A stretch of 42,125 nucleotides of DNA from the NCBI GenBank assembly GCA_937872925.1, contig CALMUT010000182.1, forward strand, positions 1 to 42,125, in the 5' to 3' direction. Both the position numbers and the translations under genes were made by a program. The notes below the pieces were generated by a model that was given only the letters and a program-made list of their open reading frames with translations, ran no database searches and was not told where the DNA came from. Numbering within the stretch: position 1 is the stretch's first letter; each line of letters begins with the position of its first letter. This document shows, one piece after another, positions 1 to 8,428 of this stretch. Source of the DNA: an uncultured Myxococcales bacterium. Lineage in GTDB: Bacteria; Myxococcota_A; Polyangia; Polyangiales; Polyangiaceae.

Positions 1-1262
1 GCGCCGGAGCCGCGACGGGAGGCAGCGCCGGAGCCGCGACGGGAGGCAGCGCCGGGACTGCGGGAAGTGGCGGAGGCAGCGCAGTCCAAGGCAAAGTCGT
101 CGACTTGCTGGGTTTGGCCGTGCCCAACGTTCCGGTCGTCATCGCAGGCCAACAAACCGCGACGGGCGCAGATGGTTCGTTTTCGATTCCGAACGTTGCG
201 GCCACCTATACCGCATCGATCGTTTCCCCCAATGGCGTTGCCTATGTCTACGTAGACCTCAAGCGCCGCGACCCGCAGTTGCAGTTGCGCATGCTCGCGC
301 AGAAGGAGCAGACCGGGACGCTGAGTGGGCATGCCCCGGCATTGAAACCAGACTTCGATACCAAGTCGCACCATGCCGTCTTCGCCTCGGAAAATGGCAG
401 AAGCGATCCGAGTTTCAGCTCTATCTTCGACTCCACGACTTGGTCTGTGACGCCTGAGTGGTACGGCGCGTCGACAGTGAGTGGCTTTGTGCATCTCATT
501 CAGCGCACCAAAGACGCGCAAGGAAAAACCCTTTCGTATTCTGCTTATGGCCGTTTGCCCGTGACGCTCAGCGCGGGAGGCAGCCTCACCCAATTGCCCA
601 TCGCTGTGTCGAACCCGGCTGAAGGTAAGCTAACCGGAACCGTGACGGTGCCCAGCGGCTACACCCTGAAACTGAAGCGCGTCGATACGAACTTCAGCGA
701 CACGTCGAGTGTGCACCTGCATACTGACGCGACCGCGGCAGCCGCGTTTGACTTTCTCACTTTCGACGTTGGTAGCCAGATCTCCGGATTTACTCTGTTG
801 GTTTCTGCTGACGGAGCTGGGGATACCGCCATGCAGATCGTTCCGGCCAACGCGACTCAGAACGTAAACGTGACGCTCCAGAAGCCACCCGCCTTGATCA
901 CGCCGGTTGCGAACGCGACAGGTGTGACGACGTCTACGAGCTTTTCTGTCGCGGAGATGAACTCGTCCGTCAGTGTGATCCACTTCATTCCGGACACCAG
1001 CGGTCAGCCAAACGTGTATGTGATCACGAGCGCCAACACGGCGACGATCCCGGACCTGTCCGGTCTGGGCTTGGCGCTGCCTTCCGAGGCGGGCTACCGC
1101 TGGCAGGTTCTTGGAGTCGGAGGTTTCACCGACACCGACAGCACTGCGGGAAAAGACGGCGTGTTCGACGCCGCCGAGTACAATCTGTCCCGTCGCAAGC
1201 GCGTCTCCGTATGGCGGAACTACGGGATCTCCGAGATCCGCAAGTTCACGACCGGGAAGTAG
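1..1262 (+). CDS. Secreted Gly-rich protein with carboxypeptidase-regulatory-like domain (5' truncated)
   Basis: The reading frame is open from base 3, so the start codon and presumably a lipoprotein or secretion signal lie upstream of the window. The visible part begins with an Ala/Gly/Thr/Ser linker made of in-frame DNA repeats. About residue 25 onward resembles a carboxypeptidase-regulatory-like (CNA-B/transthyretin-like) beta-sandwich: an opening strand GKVVD, then TATGADGSFSIPNV, the usual 'T-x-x-D-G-x-F' hairpin. The rest (about 330 residues) is rich in Ser, Thr and Val and looks like further extracellular beta domains; I recognise no catalytic motif. By analogy with other myxobacterial proteins with Gly-rich linkers it is probably a surface lipoprotein, but the anchor itself is not visible. 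The frame and the end at 1262 are secure; the function is unknown. Confidence 0.75.
   Translation, partial: AGAATGGSAGAATGGSAGTAGSGGGSAVQGKVVDLLGLAVPNVPVVIAGQQTATGADGSFSIPNVAATYTASIVSPNGVAYVYVDLKRRDPQLQLRMLAQKEQTGTLSGHAPALKPDFDTKSHHAVFASENGRSDPSFSSIFDSTTWSVTPEWYGASTVSGFVHLIQRTKDAQGKTLSYSAYGRLPVTLSAGGSLTQLPIAVSNPAEGKLTGTVTVPSGYTLKLKRVDTNFSDTSSVHLHTDATAAAAFDFLTFDVGSQISGFTLLVSADGAGDTAMQIVPANATQNVNVTLQKPPALITPVANATGVTTSTSFSVAEMNSSVSVIHFIPDTSGQPNVYVITSANTATIPDLSGLGLALPSEAGYRWQVLGVGGFTDTDSTAGKDGVFDAAEYNLSRRKRVSVWRNYGISEIRKFTTGK
3..50 (+). repeat. In-frame 24-bp tandem repeat in Gly-rich linker
   Basis: Two perfect consecutive 24-base units occupy 3-26 and 27-50, followed by a degenerate partial copy from 51. 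The unit is a multiple of three and encodes Ala-Gly-Ala-Ala-Thr-Gly-Gly-Ser. The array may extend further upstream, outside the window. It codes for the flexible linker of the truncated protein, and copy number could change by slippage without breaking the frame. Confidence 0.85.
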
Positions 1263-1551
1263 TGCGAAAATCTCGGCGGCCGGGTGCGCGGACGCGCCGC
1301 GCGCTGAGGCTTGCGCCCTGACTCTACGAAGATGACACATCGGGCAGATGCGAGTCGCGGTGGCGTCACCGCAACCCATCAATCCCCAAGGCGTCTACAG
1401 CAGTTGAGCAGAATCTGCGCAACTTGGACGTCCGTTGTGGCAAGACACCGAAGGCGCGGCGCATGCGCTGACCATGAACCCGTGAACCGCGACCGCCCGA
1501 TGGACGCTCGACGTGACGAGTGGTACGTTGTTGTCAACGGGGGAGAACGCG

Positions 1552-2121
1552 ATGAACTGGCACGCCAGGCCGCACAGCGGGCAATCGTTGGCTGGGCGCA
1601 CTAGCCCGGCACCCGCTGTACTCTGGGCCACAGTTGCAGCTTGCGCGCTCGCCGCCTGCGGCAACTCGCCGCCCCCCGAGGGGCCCGGAGACGGGGACTG
1701 TGCCATCGACATCATGCTCTCGGGCGCCATCAACGATCACGTTAGCGGCCCGCAATACTGTGCGGCGAGCGGCAGGTACAATTCTCCGGCGCCACAGGCG
1801 AAAACTTGGATGGAAAGTCCGCACGGCTGGATCGGGATCGAGCTGTACGACATTTCCGAAGGACAGGTGGGGACGTTCCAGGCGACGCTCTCCATCAGCA
1901 AGAATGGCGCGGGCGCGGGCGGTTGGGCCACCGCTGTCGCCGGCTGCGAAATCGCTATTAGCGAATGGCGTCTCATCGACGACAACTTTCAGGACTTCTG
2001 GGAGTACCGCTATTTCGGGACGGGGACCTGCAGTGCGTCCGCGAAGCCGTTTGGAAAACAGACGGGCGAGATCACGTTGAGCGAATTCACCATCAAGAAC
2101 TGGTTTCTCTGGTCCCATTGA
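1552..2121 (+). CDS. Small secreted lipoprotein, unknown function
   Basis: The 189-residue product has a long basic N-terminus, a hydrophobic stretch (about residues 23-35) and a lipobox LAAC with the lipidated Cys at about 36, followed by a Pro/Gly-rich spacer. The mature part (about 140 residues) has four or more Cys and a beta-rich pattern with many Trp, Tyr and Gly. I do not recognise the family. The ATG at 1552 is chosen because GGGGGAG lies a few bases upstream and the signal peptide follows it; an earlier in-frame start at 1513 would add residues without a better ribosome site. The next gene follows after 71 bases on the same strand and is also a lipoprotein. Confidence 0.7.
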   Translation: MNWHARPHSGQSLAGRTSPAPAVLWATVAACALAACGNSPPPEGPGDGDCAIDIMLSGAINDHVSGPQYCAASGRYNSPAPQAKTWMESPHGWIGIELYDISEGQVGTFQATLSISKNGAGAGGWATAVAGCEIAISEWRLIDDNFQDFWEYRYFGTGTCSASAKPFGKQTGEITLSEFTIKNWFLWSH

Positions 2122-2192
2122 GCTTCAAGAATGGAAGGCTGCCTACACAAGACTGACGAGAACGCTGCCGGGACACACGCGGGGAAAGGGAC

Positions 2193-3386
2193 ATGAGCAA
2201 GATCGAAATCGGATTGGGTGGGCGTACCGCCGGCGCGAACGTAAGCCGTGCCTTTCTTGCCGCGAGTTCGGTGGCGGGCGCGCTCGCTCTGATAGCGTGC
2301 TCCGACGACGAATCGGGGCCCGGAAGACCGAACGGCGGAACGGGCGGCGTCGGGGCAGCGGCGGGCGTGAGCGGCAGCGGCGGCAGCAGCGGCAGCGGTG
2401 GGGACAGCGGCGGCTCAGCGGGCACCGGTGGCAGCGTTGGGAGTTACTGGGACACGCTGCAGTGGGCGGCGTGCTTGAAAGTCGTGCGCGAGATTTGTGA
2501 GCGCAGCGTGGCCTGCGCGCCCGCGGATGCAGCGTGGAAGTACGGCGACTCGGATCAAGTGAACCGCTGCGTGGCAGCTGAGCGCGAAAAGTACTGCTTC
2601 AGCGTTTCACAACCACACCAGTCCTCGGACTCGTTGGGTTGGCTTGCCTGCGCCGCCGCCGAGGCGCCGAAGTTGGACTGCGCTGAAGCGTTCTACTTTC
2701 CCTTCTATCACCTGAGCGTGACTTGTGGCGGATACCCCAACGGCACGCAGCCAATTGGGGGCCTCTGCGTACACAACGCTCAGTGCTCGACCAAGTCCTG
2801 CGAAACGTCAAAGACGCACCTCGGCTGCAGCCAGTGCATCGATAGCATTGCGGTGGGCGGGGACTGCAGCCAAGGCAAGACGTGCGCGAGCGGGGCGCGA
2901 TGCGTCGCGGATGTCTGCGTCAAAGAGCTTCCGGAAAATGCGCCTTGCACGCCTCTCACTGCATGCGGTCCCGGCCTCGCCTGCCGGGAAATCTCGGGCA
3001 CTGAATCGCAGTGTCGCAAGTACGCACGCCTAGGCGATCCCTGCGACGCCAGTTTGAAGCAACCCTGCGCACCCTACTTCCCACTGCTTTCCTACTCGTC
3101 AACCGTGGTGTGTGAAGCCGGGGTCTGCACCTGGAAGCCCGCCGCGCCGTTTAAGCGTGCGGTCGGCGAGATCTGCGATGACGTGGCCATCATCGACATC
3201 TGTGGTCAAGAATACGCTGCGGCCGATGCGCGCTGTGACAAGGACTCTGGCAAGTGTGTTGCGACCGTGGGCGAAGGTGAGGACTGCGATTCAGCACGTC
3301 CCTGTGATCGCGGCAACGGCGCCGCCTACTGTATTCAAGGCAAGTGCAAACTCGCACCCGTCGACGTTCCGAACTGCTACAAATAG
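2193..3386 (+). CDS. Cys-rich Dickkopf-like lipoprotein with Gly/Ser linker
   Basis: This is a 397-residue predicted outer-membrane or surface lipoprotein. The signal segment ends in the lipobox LIAC (Cys about 36). A linker of Gly, Ser and Ala (about 45-84) follows, then a mature domain with many cysteines arranged as repeated short loops (for example CVHNAQCSTKSC and CSQGKTCASGARC). Such loops are typical of the Dickkopf N-terminal-like Cys-rich modules that are abundant in myxobacterial lipoproteins. AAAGGGAC lies just ahead of the ATG, supporting the start. No enzyme motif is visible; a structural or binding role outside the cell is inferred from the disulfide-rich fold. Confidence 0.75.
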   Translation: MSKIEIGLGGRTAGANVSRAFLAASSVAGALALIACSDDESGPGRPNGGTGGVGAAAGVSGSGGSSGSGGDSGGSAGTGGSVGSYWDTLQWAACLKVVREICERSVACAPADAAWKYGDSDQVNRCVAAEREKYCFSVSQPHQSSDSLGWLACAAAEAPKLDCAEAFYFPFYHLSVTCGGYPNGTQPIGGLCVHNAQCSTKSCETSKTHLGCSQCIDSIAVGGDCSQGKTCASGARCVADVCVKELPENAPCTPLTACGPGLACREISGTESQCRKYARLGDPCDASLKQPCAPYFPLLSYSSTVVCEAGVCTWKPAAPFKRAVGEICDDVAIIDICGQEYAAADARCDKDSGKCVATVGEGEDCDSARPCDRGNGAAYCIQGKCKLAPVDVPNCYK

Positions 3387-3485
3387 GTCCGCAGCGCTAC
3401 TGCGCCCGCACGCTTTTGCGCCCTCTAGACCGCTCGCGTTTCCGTCATCGACCGGAGGACGGCGGCGCTGCCAGCTAGCCTCGAC

Positions 3486-3935
3486 TCATTCGAGCAGAAA
3501 GCTGAGCAGCCACAGCAGGAAGAAGCCGCCGATCATGACGAACGCGACCAATAGACAGCCAACGTTGACGATGAGGGGGCGGTTGTTCTTCGGCGGTGGC
3601 CCGGGCTGCGCGCCTTCGAGCCATGCGCGGCGGTGGTTCTCCATGTGGCCGATGAACTGGTCGAGGGTGCTGTTCATGAAGCCAAAGGGGTCCGCCAGCG
3701 CCAAGATGCTGGCTTCATAGCGGAGCACGGACCGCCCGGCGTCCGCGGGCAGGGCGGTGATGCTTAGCTCCATCGGGTTGGTCCAGCCGAAGCCCTTGGA
3801 GAACTTGAGATTCAGGGTCGTGGCGTCGTCCCGGACGCAGCGATAGCTGGGAATGGCGTAGCCAGCGCTCCGCGCTAGGGCAAACGCGTGCTCCGGTGGC
3901 ATGTCCAGCATGACCTCGCGCAGTCGACTCGCCAT
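3486..3935 (-). CDS. Small protein with C-terminal membrane anchor, unknown
   Basis: The 149-residue protein has a soluble N-terminal domain of about 110 residues and one strong hydrophobic segment near the C-terminus (about 122-148, rich in Leu, Phe, Val and Gly), so it is probably tail-anchored. The soluble part has alternating strands and a helix ending in FMNSTLDQFIGHMENHRRAW, vaguely like a small SRPBCC-type or DUF1499-type fold, but I cannot assign a family. It runs convergent to the Cys-rich lipoprotein gene (99-base gap). I see no clear ribosome site ahead of the ATG at 3935, which follows a run of C residues. Confidence 0.6.
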   Translation of the reverse strand: MASRLREVMLDMPPEHAFALARSAGYAIPSYRCVRDDATTLNLKFSKGFGWTNPMELSITALPADAGRSVLRYEASILALADPFGFMNSTLDQFIGHMENHRRAWLEGAQPGPPPKNNRPLIVNVGCLLVAFVMIGGFFLLWLLSFLLE

Positions 3936-4000
3936 GGGGGGCGCAGCTTGGTCTGGACCCGCTTCGAGTACAAGCGTGGTGCTGCGGCCGCAGCCGCCCG

Positions 4001-4531
4001 TTAACTGAACGCTTCCAAAAGCCCTGGCGGCGCGGGCTTGGGGACTTCGACCTCTAGCTCATGGTCCAGCATGGCATCGCCGTCGAAGATGAAACGCCCA
4101 CGGAACAGATTCCACTGCAGCAGATGTGGGATCCAAAGCCTGTCGTCCGCCCACATTTCGTCAAAAGGGATCCTACTGATGGGTGTCCAAAGGGGAATCG
4201 CCTCATCGGTTTCACGGGGATCCCCGACCAGGTCTTCGGCGCGGAAGACACCGCAAAACAGGCTATACCCGTCGGTGAACTGAAAAGAGAGCTCTCCCAG
4301 GCGAGTGACGTCCCGCGGTGTCACGCACAGCTCTTCCTGCACTTCTCGGATCGCGGCTGCTCGCTCGCTCTCGCCGGGGCAAAGCCGGCCGCCCGGAGCG
4401 TTGATCTTGCCCGCTCCCAGGCCGCGCTTCTTACGGATCAAGAGCACTTCTTCGTTGCGGATCACGAAGAGCAGCGTTGCGTGGTCTTTGGGGATCCAGC
4501 TAGCCCAGGGGATGTCCGCCACCGTCCGCAT
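4001..4531 (-). CDS. Nudix hydrolase, MTH1/8-oxo-dGTPase-like
   Basis: The 176-residue protein has a clear Nudix box at about residues 48-70, GGRLCPGESERAAAIREVQE followed by ELCV, preceded by KKRGLGAGKINAPGG. That leader closely resembles the one in the MTH1 class of (8-oxo-)purine nucleoside triphosphatases. The residues that bind magnesium (R-E-V-x-E-E) are intact; the small residue that is usually Gly near the box end is Cys (about C69). Likely role: hydrolysis of oxidised nucleoside triphosphates to monophosphates in the cytoplasm, removing them from the nucleotide pool. Substrate specificity within Nudix enzymes cannot be settled from sequence by eye. The gene is transcribed away from the FAD oxidoreductase. 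Confidence 0.85.
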   Translation of the reverse strand: MRTVADIPWASWIPKDHATLLFVIRNEEVLLIRKKRGLGAGKINAPGGRLCPGESERAAAIREVQEELCVTPRDVTRLGELSFQFTDGYSLFCGVFRAEDLVGDPRETDEAIPLWTPISRIPFDEMWADDRLWIPHLLQWNLFRGRFIFDGDAMLDHELEVEVPKPAPPGLLEAFS

Positions 4532-4629
4532 GTTTCATGCGCGTGCATACACCAGCGCCGTGCGGGTCGAAAGAGGCGGTCCCGTCGCTTCGCATTGACC
4601 TGACGCACTACGCCGATAAGCATGCGGAC

Positions 4630-6237
4630 GTGGCGAAGAAGAAGGTACTGATTCTGGGCGGTGGTCTCTCGGCGCTTTCTGCAGGCATTCACCTGTTGCA
4701 AGAAGGCGGGGACCAAAAATTCGAAGTGAAGATCCTGTGCATGGAGCATCGCTTGGGGGGCAAAGCTGCAAGCTGGCGGCTCCCGGACGGGCGCTTTATG
4801 GAGGTCGGTTTTCACGCGGTGTTCGGCTACTACCGCGCGATCCAACAGTTGCTCGCGCGGGCCGGTCGCCCCGTGGACAACCCCCAGTACTTTACCCCAA
4901 ACGACGGAGTGCACCTGATGTACGAGGGGGGCGCCCGCGCGGTAAACCGTCTGGACATCCCGTCGGGCCCCCTCGATGTTCCCGCGCTATTCGACAGTGG
5001 TTTTGTTGGCTATCAAGGGATGAGCTTCACGGAGAAGCTCGCGGCTGCGAAGTGGATGGCGACCATCGGCGCGCGGCTTCTGCTGACCCAGGTCGATCCG
5101 AAGGTCGACGAGCATTCGTTCACCGCGTACTGCGTGGACAGCGGCCTGGACATCGAACTGACGAAGAAGAGCTGGTTTCGCTACGTGCTGGACCTGGCAT
5201 TCAACTATCCCGCGCCCGGTTCCGCGTACGTGGGCATGTACGGTTTTCAGCGCCTGATGGGGCCCGACAACAGCACCGTGCACTACTTGAACGGCGGGCT
5301 CTCGGACATCATCATCCGACCGATCACGCAGTTGTATACGCAGCTAGGTGGCAGCATCGAGTTCTGTACCAAGGTGACGCGCATCCGTCTCGATCCGACC
5401 AACAAGCAGGTAACCGAGTTGGGGACTCGGGCGATGGCCACTGTCACGCCCATCCCGGGTGAACCCGACCATGTCAGCCCCACCCCCATCGGTGGTAGCT
5501 ACGCTCTGACCGAATACCCGGTTGGCGACCCCGCGCCCGGGGCAGGCGCCGCCGAACAACTGCGCAGCCTGGGACCGGACTTCGACCACGTGCTCAGCAC
5601 ACTGCCCCTGGACAGCCTGTGGACGCTACTGCGCACGACGCCCGACTTCGAGAAGGCGGTCTTGGACGTTCCGAATCTGCGGCGGATTTCCAAGCTACGT
5701 AGCGTCGCCTCGCTTTCGCTACGCGTGTGGTTCCCCCAGCCAGTGATGCCGTCGGACTACACCACCGTGGTGATGGGCGCTCCGCAGCCCGCGGCAACCC
5801 TCATCGACTACAAGAATCGAGTCAGCGAGATCACACAGTCCGCATGGGGCTCCGTTGTCGAGTTTGAGGGACAGGAAGGGTTGCACGGTCGACTTTCGGA
5901 TTTGGAGATCGTTTCCGAACTACTCACCAAGTTCGAAGACCTGCCCTTCGTCGACAGTACGAAAGTGAACGTTTCCCACGTGCTCAATCAAACCAACGGG
6001 CACAAATGGGAGTTCCGGCGCAACACAGCCCAGCATATGCGCTACTTGTTGATGGAACCCGGCCACTTCAAGTATCGGCCCGTGCAGACGGACCGCTTCT
6101 ACGCGAATCTCACCCTTGCTGGCGATTGGATGAACGGATCCCAACCCACGGCCAGCATGGAGGCCGCCACGCGTACTGGGCGGGTTGCGGCCAACCTGCT
6201 CCGGGACACCGAAGGTCTACCCGACGCGATCGCCTGA
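4630..6237 (+). CDS. FAD-dependent oxidoreductase, phytoene/zeta-carotene desaturase-like
   Basis: Starting at GTG 4630 the product has 535 residues and opens with the Rossmann dinucleotide motif KKVLILGGGLSALSAG, followed by the flavin-site pattern LGGKAASW. The C-terminus has LAGDWMNGSQPTASMEAA, the terminal FAD-binding signature of the amine-oxidase/phytoene-desaturase superfamily (plant-type PDS/ZDS and hydroxysqualene-dehydroxylase relatives). It probably oxidises or desaturates an isoprenoid or other hydrophobic substrate; the exact substrate is not evident and no carotenoid gene is next to it. An upstream ATG at 4537 would add 31 residues but leaves only five bases to the divergent Nudix start and lacks a ribosome site, so the GTG, directly before the conserved fold, is preferred. 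The stop is two bases from the convergent gene. Confidence 0.8.
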   Translation: MAKKKVLILGGGLSALSAGIHLLQEGGDQKFEVKILCMEHRLGGKAASWRLPDGRFMEVGFHAVFGYYRAIQQLLARAGRPVDNPQYFTPNDGVHLMYEGGARAVNRLDIPSGPLDVPALFDSGFVGYQGMSFTEKLAAAKWMATIGARLLLTQVDPKVDEHSFTAYCVDSGLDIELTKKSWFRYVLDLAFNYPAPGSAYVGMYGFQRLMGPDNSTVHYLNGGLSDIIIRPITQLYTQLGGSIEFCTKVTRIRLDPTNKQVTELGTRAMATVTPIPGEPDHVSPTPIGGSYALTEYPVGDPAPGAGAAEQLRSLGPDFDHVLSTLPLDSLWTLLRTTPDFEKAVLDVPNLRRISKLRSVASLSLRVWFPQPVMPSDYTTVVMGAPQPAATLIDYKNRVSEITQSAWGSVVEFEGQEGLHGRLSDLEIVSELLTKFEDLPFVDSTKVNVSHVLNQTNGHKWEFRRNTAQHMRYLLMEPGHFKYRPVQTDRFYANLTLAGDWMNGSQPTASMEAATRTGRVAANLLRDTEGLPDAIA

Positions 6238-6239
6238 GG

Positions 6240-6734
6240 TCACAACGCCTGTTGCGACATTTGGAACGTCACAACGATGGTCGTGCGATCCGCGCTTGGA
6301 TCCACCTCGAGCTTCGCGGCGCTGGCTGCGCCGTGGAAGCAAGGGTTGATGGTCTTGGCGCCCATGCCTGCATGCGACGCGGAGACGCTCTTGCGCTCTC
6401 CCTTGACGAATAGATAGGTGATCAGCACTCGGCCTTCCAGGTCGGCGATCTCCTTCTTGGTCTCCGCATAGCAGGTCTCGAACGCCTCTTGCTGTGCCGT
6501 CAATGCGCTCTTGAGGGCGTCTTCGCTCACGCCACCGCCTTCGATTTCGACTTTGGTCAATTCTACGTGGCGGGGCGGAGCTTCGGGCGCTTCAACGGCC
6601 TCCGGGCTTTCGGGGGATTCCGGGGCGGCTTCCACTGGAGTTGGAGAGGCCTCGGGTGCCTGTGGTTCGGGCGGCGCGCCGCCACAAGCACAGGCCAAGG
6701 CACACACGGTGACGGACGTGAAGCGGTGGATCAT
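6240..6734 (-). CDS. Lipoprotein with AgmX/PglI-like C-terminal domain
   Basis: The 164-residue product has a short signal and a lipobox around ALAC (Cys 15 or 17), then a Pro/Glu/Ala-rich linker of about 45 residues. The final 100 residues carry the spaced pattern FETCY ... GRVLITYLFVKGE ... INPCF ... VVTFQ. Two Cys and a TonB-C-like beta-alpha-beta layout match the AgmX/PglI C-terminal domain common in myxobacteria. The family is linked to gliding and secreted or periplasmic proteins, but the specific role here is unknown. A longer frame continues upstream across the antisense of the neighbouring repeat; the ATG at 6734 is chosen because the signal peptide starts there and a -10-like hexamer lies seven bases upstream. 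Confidence 0.7.
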   Translation of the reverse strand: MIHRFTSVTVCALACACGGAPPEPQAPEASPTPVEAAPESPESPEAVEAPEAPPRHVELTKVEIEGGGVSEDALKSALTAQQEAFETCYAETKKEIADLEGRVLITYLFVKGERKSVSASHAGMGAKTINPCFHGAASAAKLEVDPSADRTTIVVTFQMSQQAL

Positions 6735-6741
6735 GGGGCGA

Positions 6742-6747
6742 AGTCTA
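6742..6747 (-). promoter_or_regulatory. -10-like hexamer TAGACT, predicted leaderless start
   Basis: Read on the minus strand, TAGACT ends seven bases before the ATG at 6734, so a transcript would start at or next to the start codon. There is no Shine-Dalgarno sequence between them. The -35 region is weak (TTGCGC or CTTTGC, depending on the spacer). Confidence 0.5.
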
Positions 6748-6754
6748 CACGTTC

Positions 6755-6768
6755 TTGCGCGAGCGCAA
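6755..6768. promoter_or_regulatory. Palindromic operator-like site between divergent lipoprotein genes
   Basis: TTGCGCGAGCGCAA has perfect 6-base arms around a 2-base centre. It lies in the 79-base gap between the starts at 6734 (-) and 6814 (+), just upstream of the -10-like hexamer of the minus-strand gene. The position fits a repressor or activator site, but no regulator is identifiable. Confidence 0.35.
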
Positions 6769-6813
6769 AGTGAGTCATACTGCGTGCAGTAGTTGCGATC
6801 AGAGGAGCGGACC

Positions 6814-7824
6814 ATGGTGCGTGCGGGACTATTGCTAACGATGCTTTCTCTCGCGGCGTGTTCGAGCGACGGGTCCTCGGGGCCGGCGTCCGGGGGCGCT
6901 GCGGGGTCGGGCGGGAGCCCCAGCGGAGGCAGTGCCGGCGTCGCAGCGGCGGGCAGCGATGCAGGGACAACGGACGCTTCTCTGGGCGGAGCCCCCAGCG
7001 GCGGCACGTCCAGTGGCGGCACGTCCAGTGGCGGCACGTCCAGTGGCGGCACGTCCAGTGGCGGCACCGGCGGAGCTGCGCTGATGAAAGGTGGCAGCGT
7101 GACCGGGACTCAGGCTGTCGCCGGGATCTCCGGCACCAGCCATCCGAGCTACAGCTTTTCTGCCGGCCTTGCCGACAGCATCTCCACCCCCAGGGCCGGT
7201 AGTTGCACGACTGCAAAAGACGGCTCCTGCACCATCTACACCTGCTCGTCGCCTAACCCAAGCGCCGATGCCGGCGCGCTCCCGCCGCAGGCAAGTGCGG
7301 GGACCATTAGTTTGTCCGGCGCTCTTGAGGCACTCACGCTGACGCCGAAGGCCGACGGAAGCTACGGATTTCTGGGGGGCTCCAAGTTGATGTGGAAGGA
7401 CAAAGCGCAGCTGACGCTCACTGCCAGCGGCGGCAAAGTGCCAGGGTTTTCTGCGACCTTGGACGGCGCGGGACCGCTCCTGGTGCTGACGCCCAATATG
7501 GGCCCCGCCACGCCCCTGACCCTCAACCGCAACCAGCCCTTTTCTTTGACCTGGTCCGGGGCCAGCGTCGGCACCGCCACCGTCAGCTTGGCGCGCTCGC
7601 TACAAAACGCTGCCACTACGGATAGCGTGTCGGTGTCCTGCACCTATCCGGCATCGGCAGGCGCGGCGACGATACCAACAAGTACTCTGCTGAAAATCCC
7701 GGCGGCGGGCAACGGCTCGATCAACGTGTACGCCGGGGATCAAAAGCAAATCATCGCGGGCGCGTGGCTGGTGTACGTCACGGAAATATCCGGTAGCAAC
7801 GCAGCTTCAGTCACGTTCATGTAG
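6814..7824 (+). CDS. Lipoprotein with (Ser-Gly-Gly-Thr-Ser)n linker
   Basis: The 336-residue protein starts at ATG 6814 with GAGGAG seven bases upstream. The signal peptide ends in the lipobox LAAC (Cys about 16). It is followed by about 70 residues of Gly/Ser/Ala linker, whose last part is encoded by a perfect 15-base tandem repeat. The mature domain (about 90-336) is Ser/Thr/Gly-rich and beta-structured, with a few Cys (CTTAKDGSCTIYTC); no enzyme motif is visible. The pattern 'linker plus beta domains' suggests an outer-surface protein. It is divergent from the AgmX/PglI-like lipoprotein gene and convergent with the gene ending at 7856. Confidence 0.75.
   Translation: MVRAGLLLTMLSLAACSSDGSSGPASGGAAGSGGSPSGGSAGVAAAGSDAGTTDASLGGAPSGGTSSGGTSSGGTSSGGTSSGGTGGAALMKGGSVTGTQAVAGISGTSHPSYSFSAGLADSISTPRAGSCTTAKDGSCTIYTCSSPNPSADAGALPPQASAGTISLSGALEALTLTPKADGSYGFLGGSKLMWKDKAQLTLTASGGKVPGFSATLDGAGPLLVLTPNMGPATPLTLNRNQPFSLTWSGASVGTATVSLARSLQNAATTDSVSVSCTYPASAGAATIPTSTLLKIPAAGNGSINVYAGDQKQIIAGAWLVYVTEISGSNAASVTFM
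6997..7071 (+). repeat. 15-bp tandem repeat, about five copies, in lipoprotein linker
   Basis: The unit AGTGGCGGCACGTCC is perfect at 7012-7026, 7027-7041 and 7042-7056. A first copy at 6997-7011 has one change and a diverged last copy lies at 7057-7071. It encodes Ser-Gly-Gly-Thr-Ser repeats. The near identity at third codon positions indicates recent expansion rather than protein-level selection alone. Confidence 0.9.
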
Positions 7825-7855
7825 GGGCCTCTCGGAACGGCGTGCCCAATGACGC

Positions 7856-8416
7856 TCAGTCGCGGGCGACCCAACTGACCCGAAAACGCCAGCGGCGGGG
7901 ACTAACGAGCTCGAAGGTGGTGGGGTAGGGGGTCCGCCCCAACATGGAGATGATCGTGTCGCTCCAGCCCGCCATCACTTCCGGGATGCCTTTAGGCAGG
8001 TCCGGGTCGTCAAGCTGTCCTACTAGGTAGTCGTTGCCCTCTTCAACTACGACAAAGGACCCAGCCGTGCTCTGTCGACTCCACACGCTAGCGGCGCGGT
8101 TGAAGACAAGCGCGGGCGTCGCAAACTTCAAAAAGATGCGATAGATGAGATGCACCTGGTAGCGGGCCGCCATGGCCCCCAGTTCCCGCAATTCGGTTGC
8201 GTCGTCGTTCACGGCTTCGCCGAACGCTTGCATCAGTTCGTGCAAGTGCGCCCGCTCGTACCAACTGTTTGCGTAGATCGGCTGGCCGTAGAAATGCCGG
8301 CCATCCGGGCTCATATGGTCCTCCACGCGAGCCCAGAGAGCACTGCGTTCTCTTTGCAACGGAGTCACATAGGAAAGGATGGCGTATCCCTTCACTTTTG
8401 CCGCCTCGCTTGCCAT
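7856..8416 (-). CDS. Conserved-looking orphan, possible TIGR02265/DUF2378-type protein
   Basis: This is a 186-residue soluble protein without signal or membrane segment. Its size, the helical middle part (ELGAMAARYQVHLIYRIFLK) and the final beta hairpin ending in WRFRVSWV recall the myxobacterial TIGR02265/DUF2378 paralogous family and heme-NO-binding-like folds. The resemblance is by general layout only and I am not sure. It starts 12 bases after the stop of the hydroxyacyl-CoA dehydrogenase gene on the same strand, so the two are very likely co-transcribed. GAGGCGAA precedes the ATG. Confidence 0.6.
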   Translation of the reverse strand: MASEAAKVKGYAILSYVTPLQRERSALWARVEDHMSPDGRHFYGQPIYANSWYERAHLHELMQAFGEAVNDDATELRELGAMAARYQVHLIYRIFLKFATPALVFNRAASVWSRQSTAGSFVVVEEGNDYLVGQLDDPDLPKGIPEVMAGWSDTIISMLGRTPYPTTFELVSPRRWRFRVSWVARD

Positions 8417-8428
8417 TTCGCCTCAGCG

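Noticed and set aside
630..1382. 250-codon minus-strand frame
   Set aside because: It lies opposite the beta-domain protein and has the Arg/His-rich composition typical of antisense frames in GC-rich DNA.
4537..4629. Earlier ATG start for the FAD oxidoreductase
   Set aside because: It leaves only five bases to the divergent Nudix start, lacks a ribosome site and adds residues not seen before the Rossmann motif in the family.
6735..7067. N-terminal extension of the minus-strand lipoprotein with Pro-Leu-Asp-Val repeats
   Set aside because: It is the antisense of the 15-base Ser-Gly-Gly-Thr repeat of the plus-strand lipoprotein, and a signal peptide starts at 6734.
6997..7071. Possible CRISPR-like short repeats
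   Set aside because: The units are directly adjacent with no spacers and encode a protein linker.
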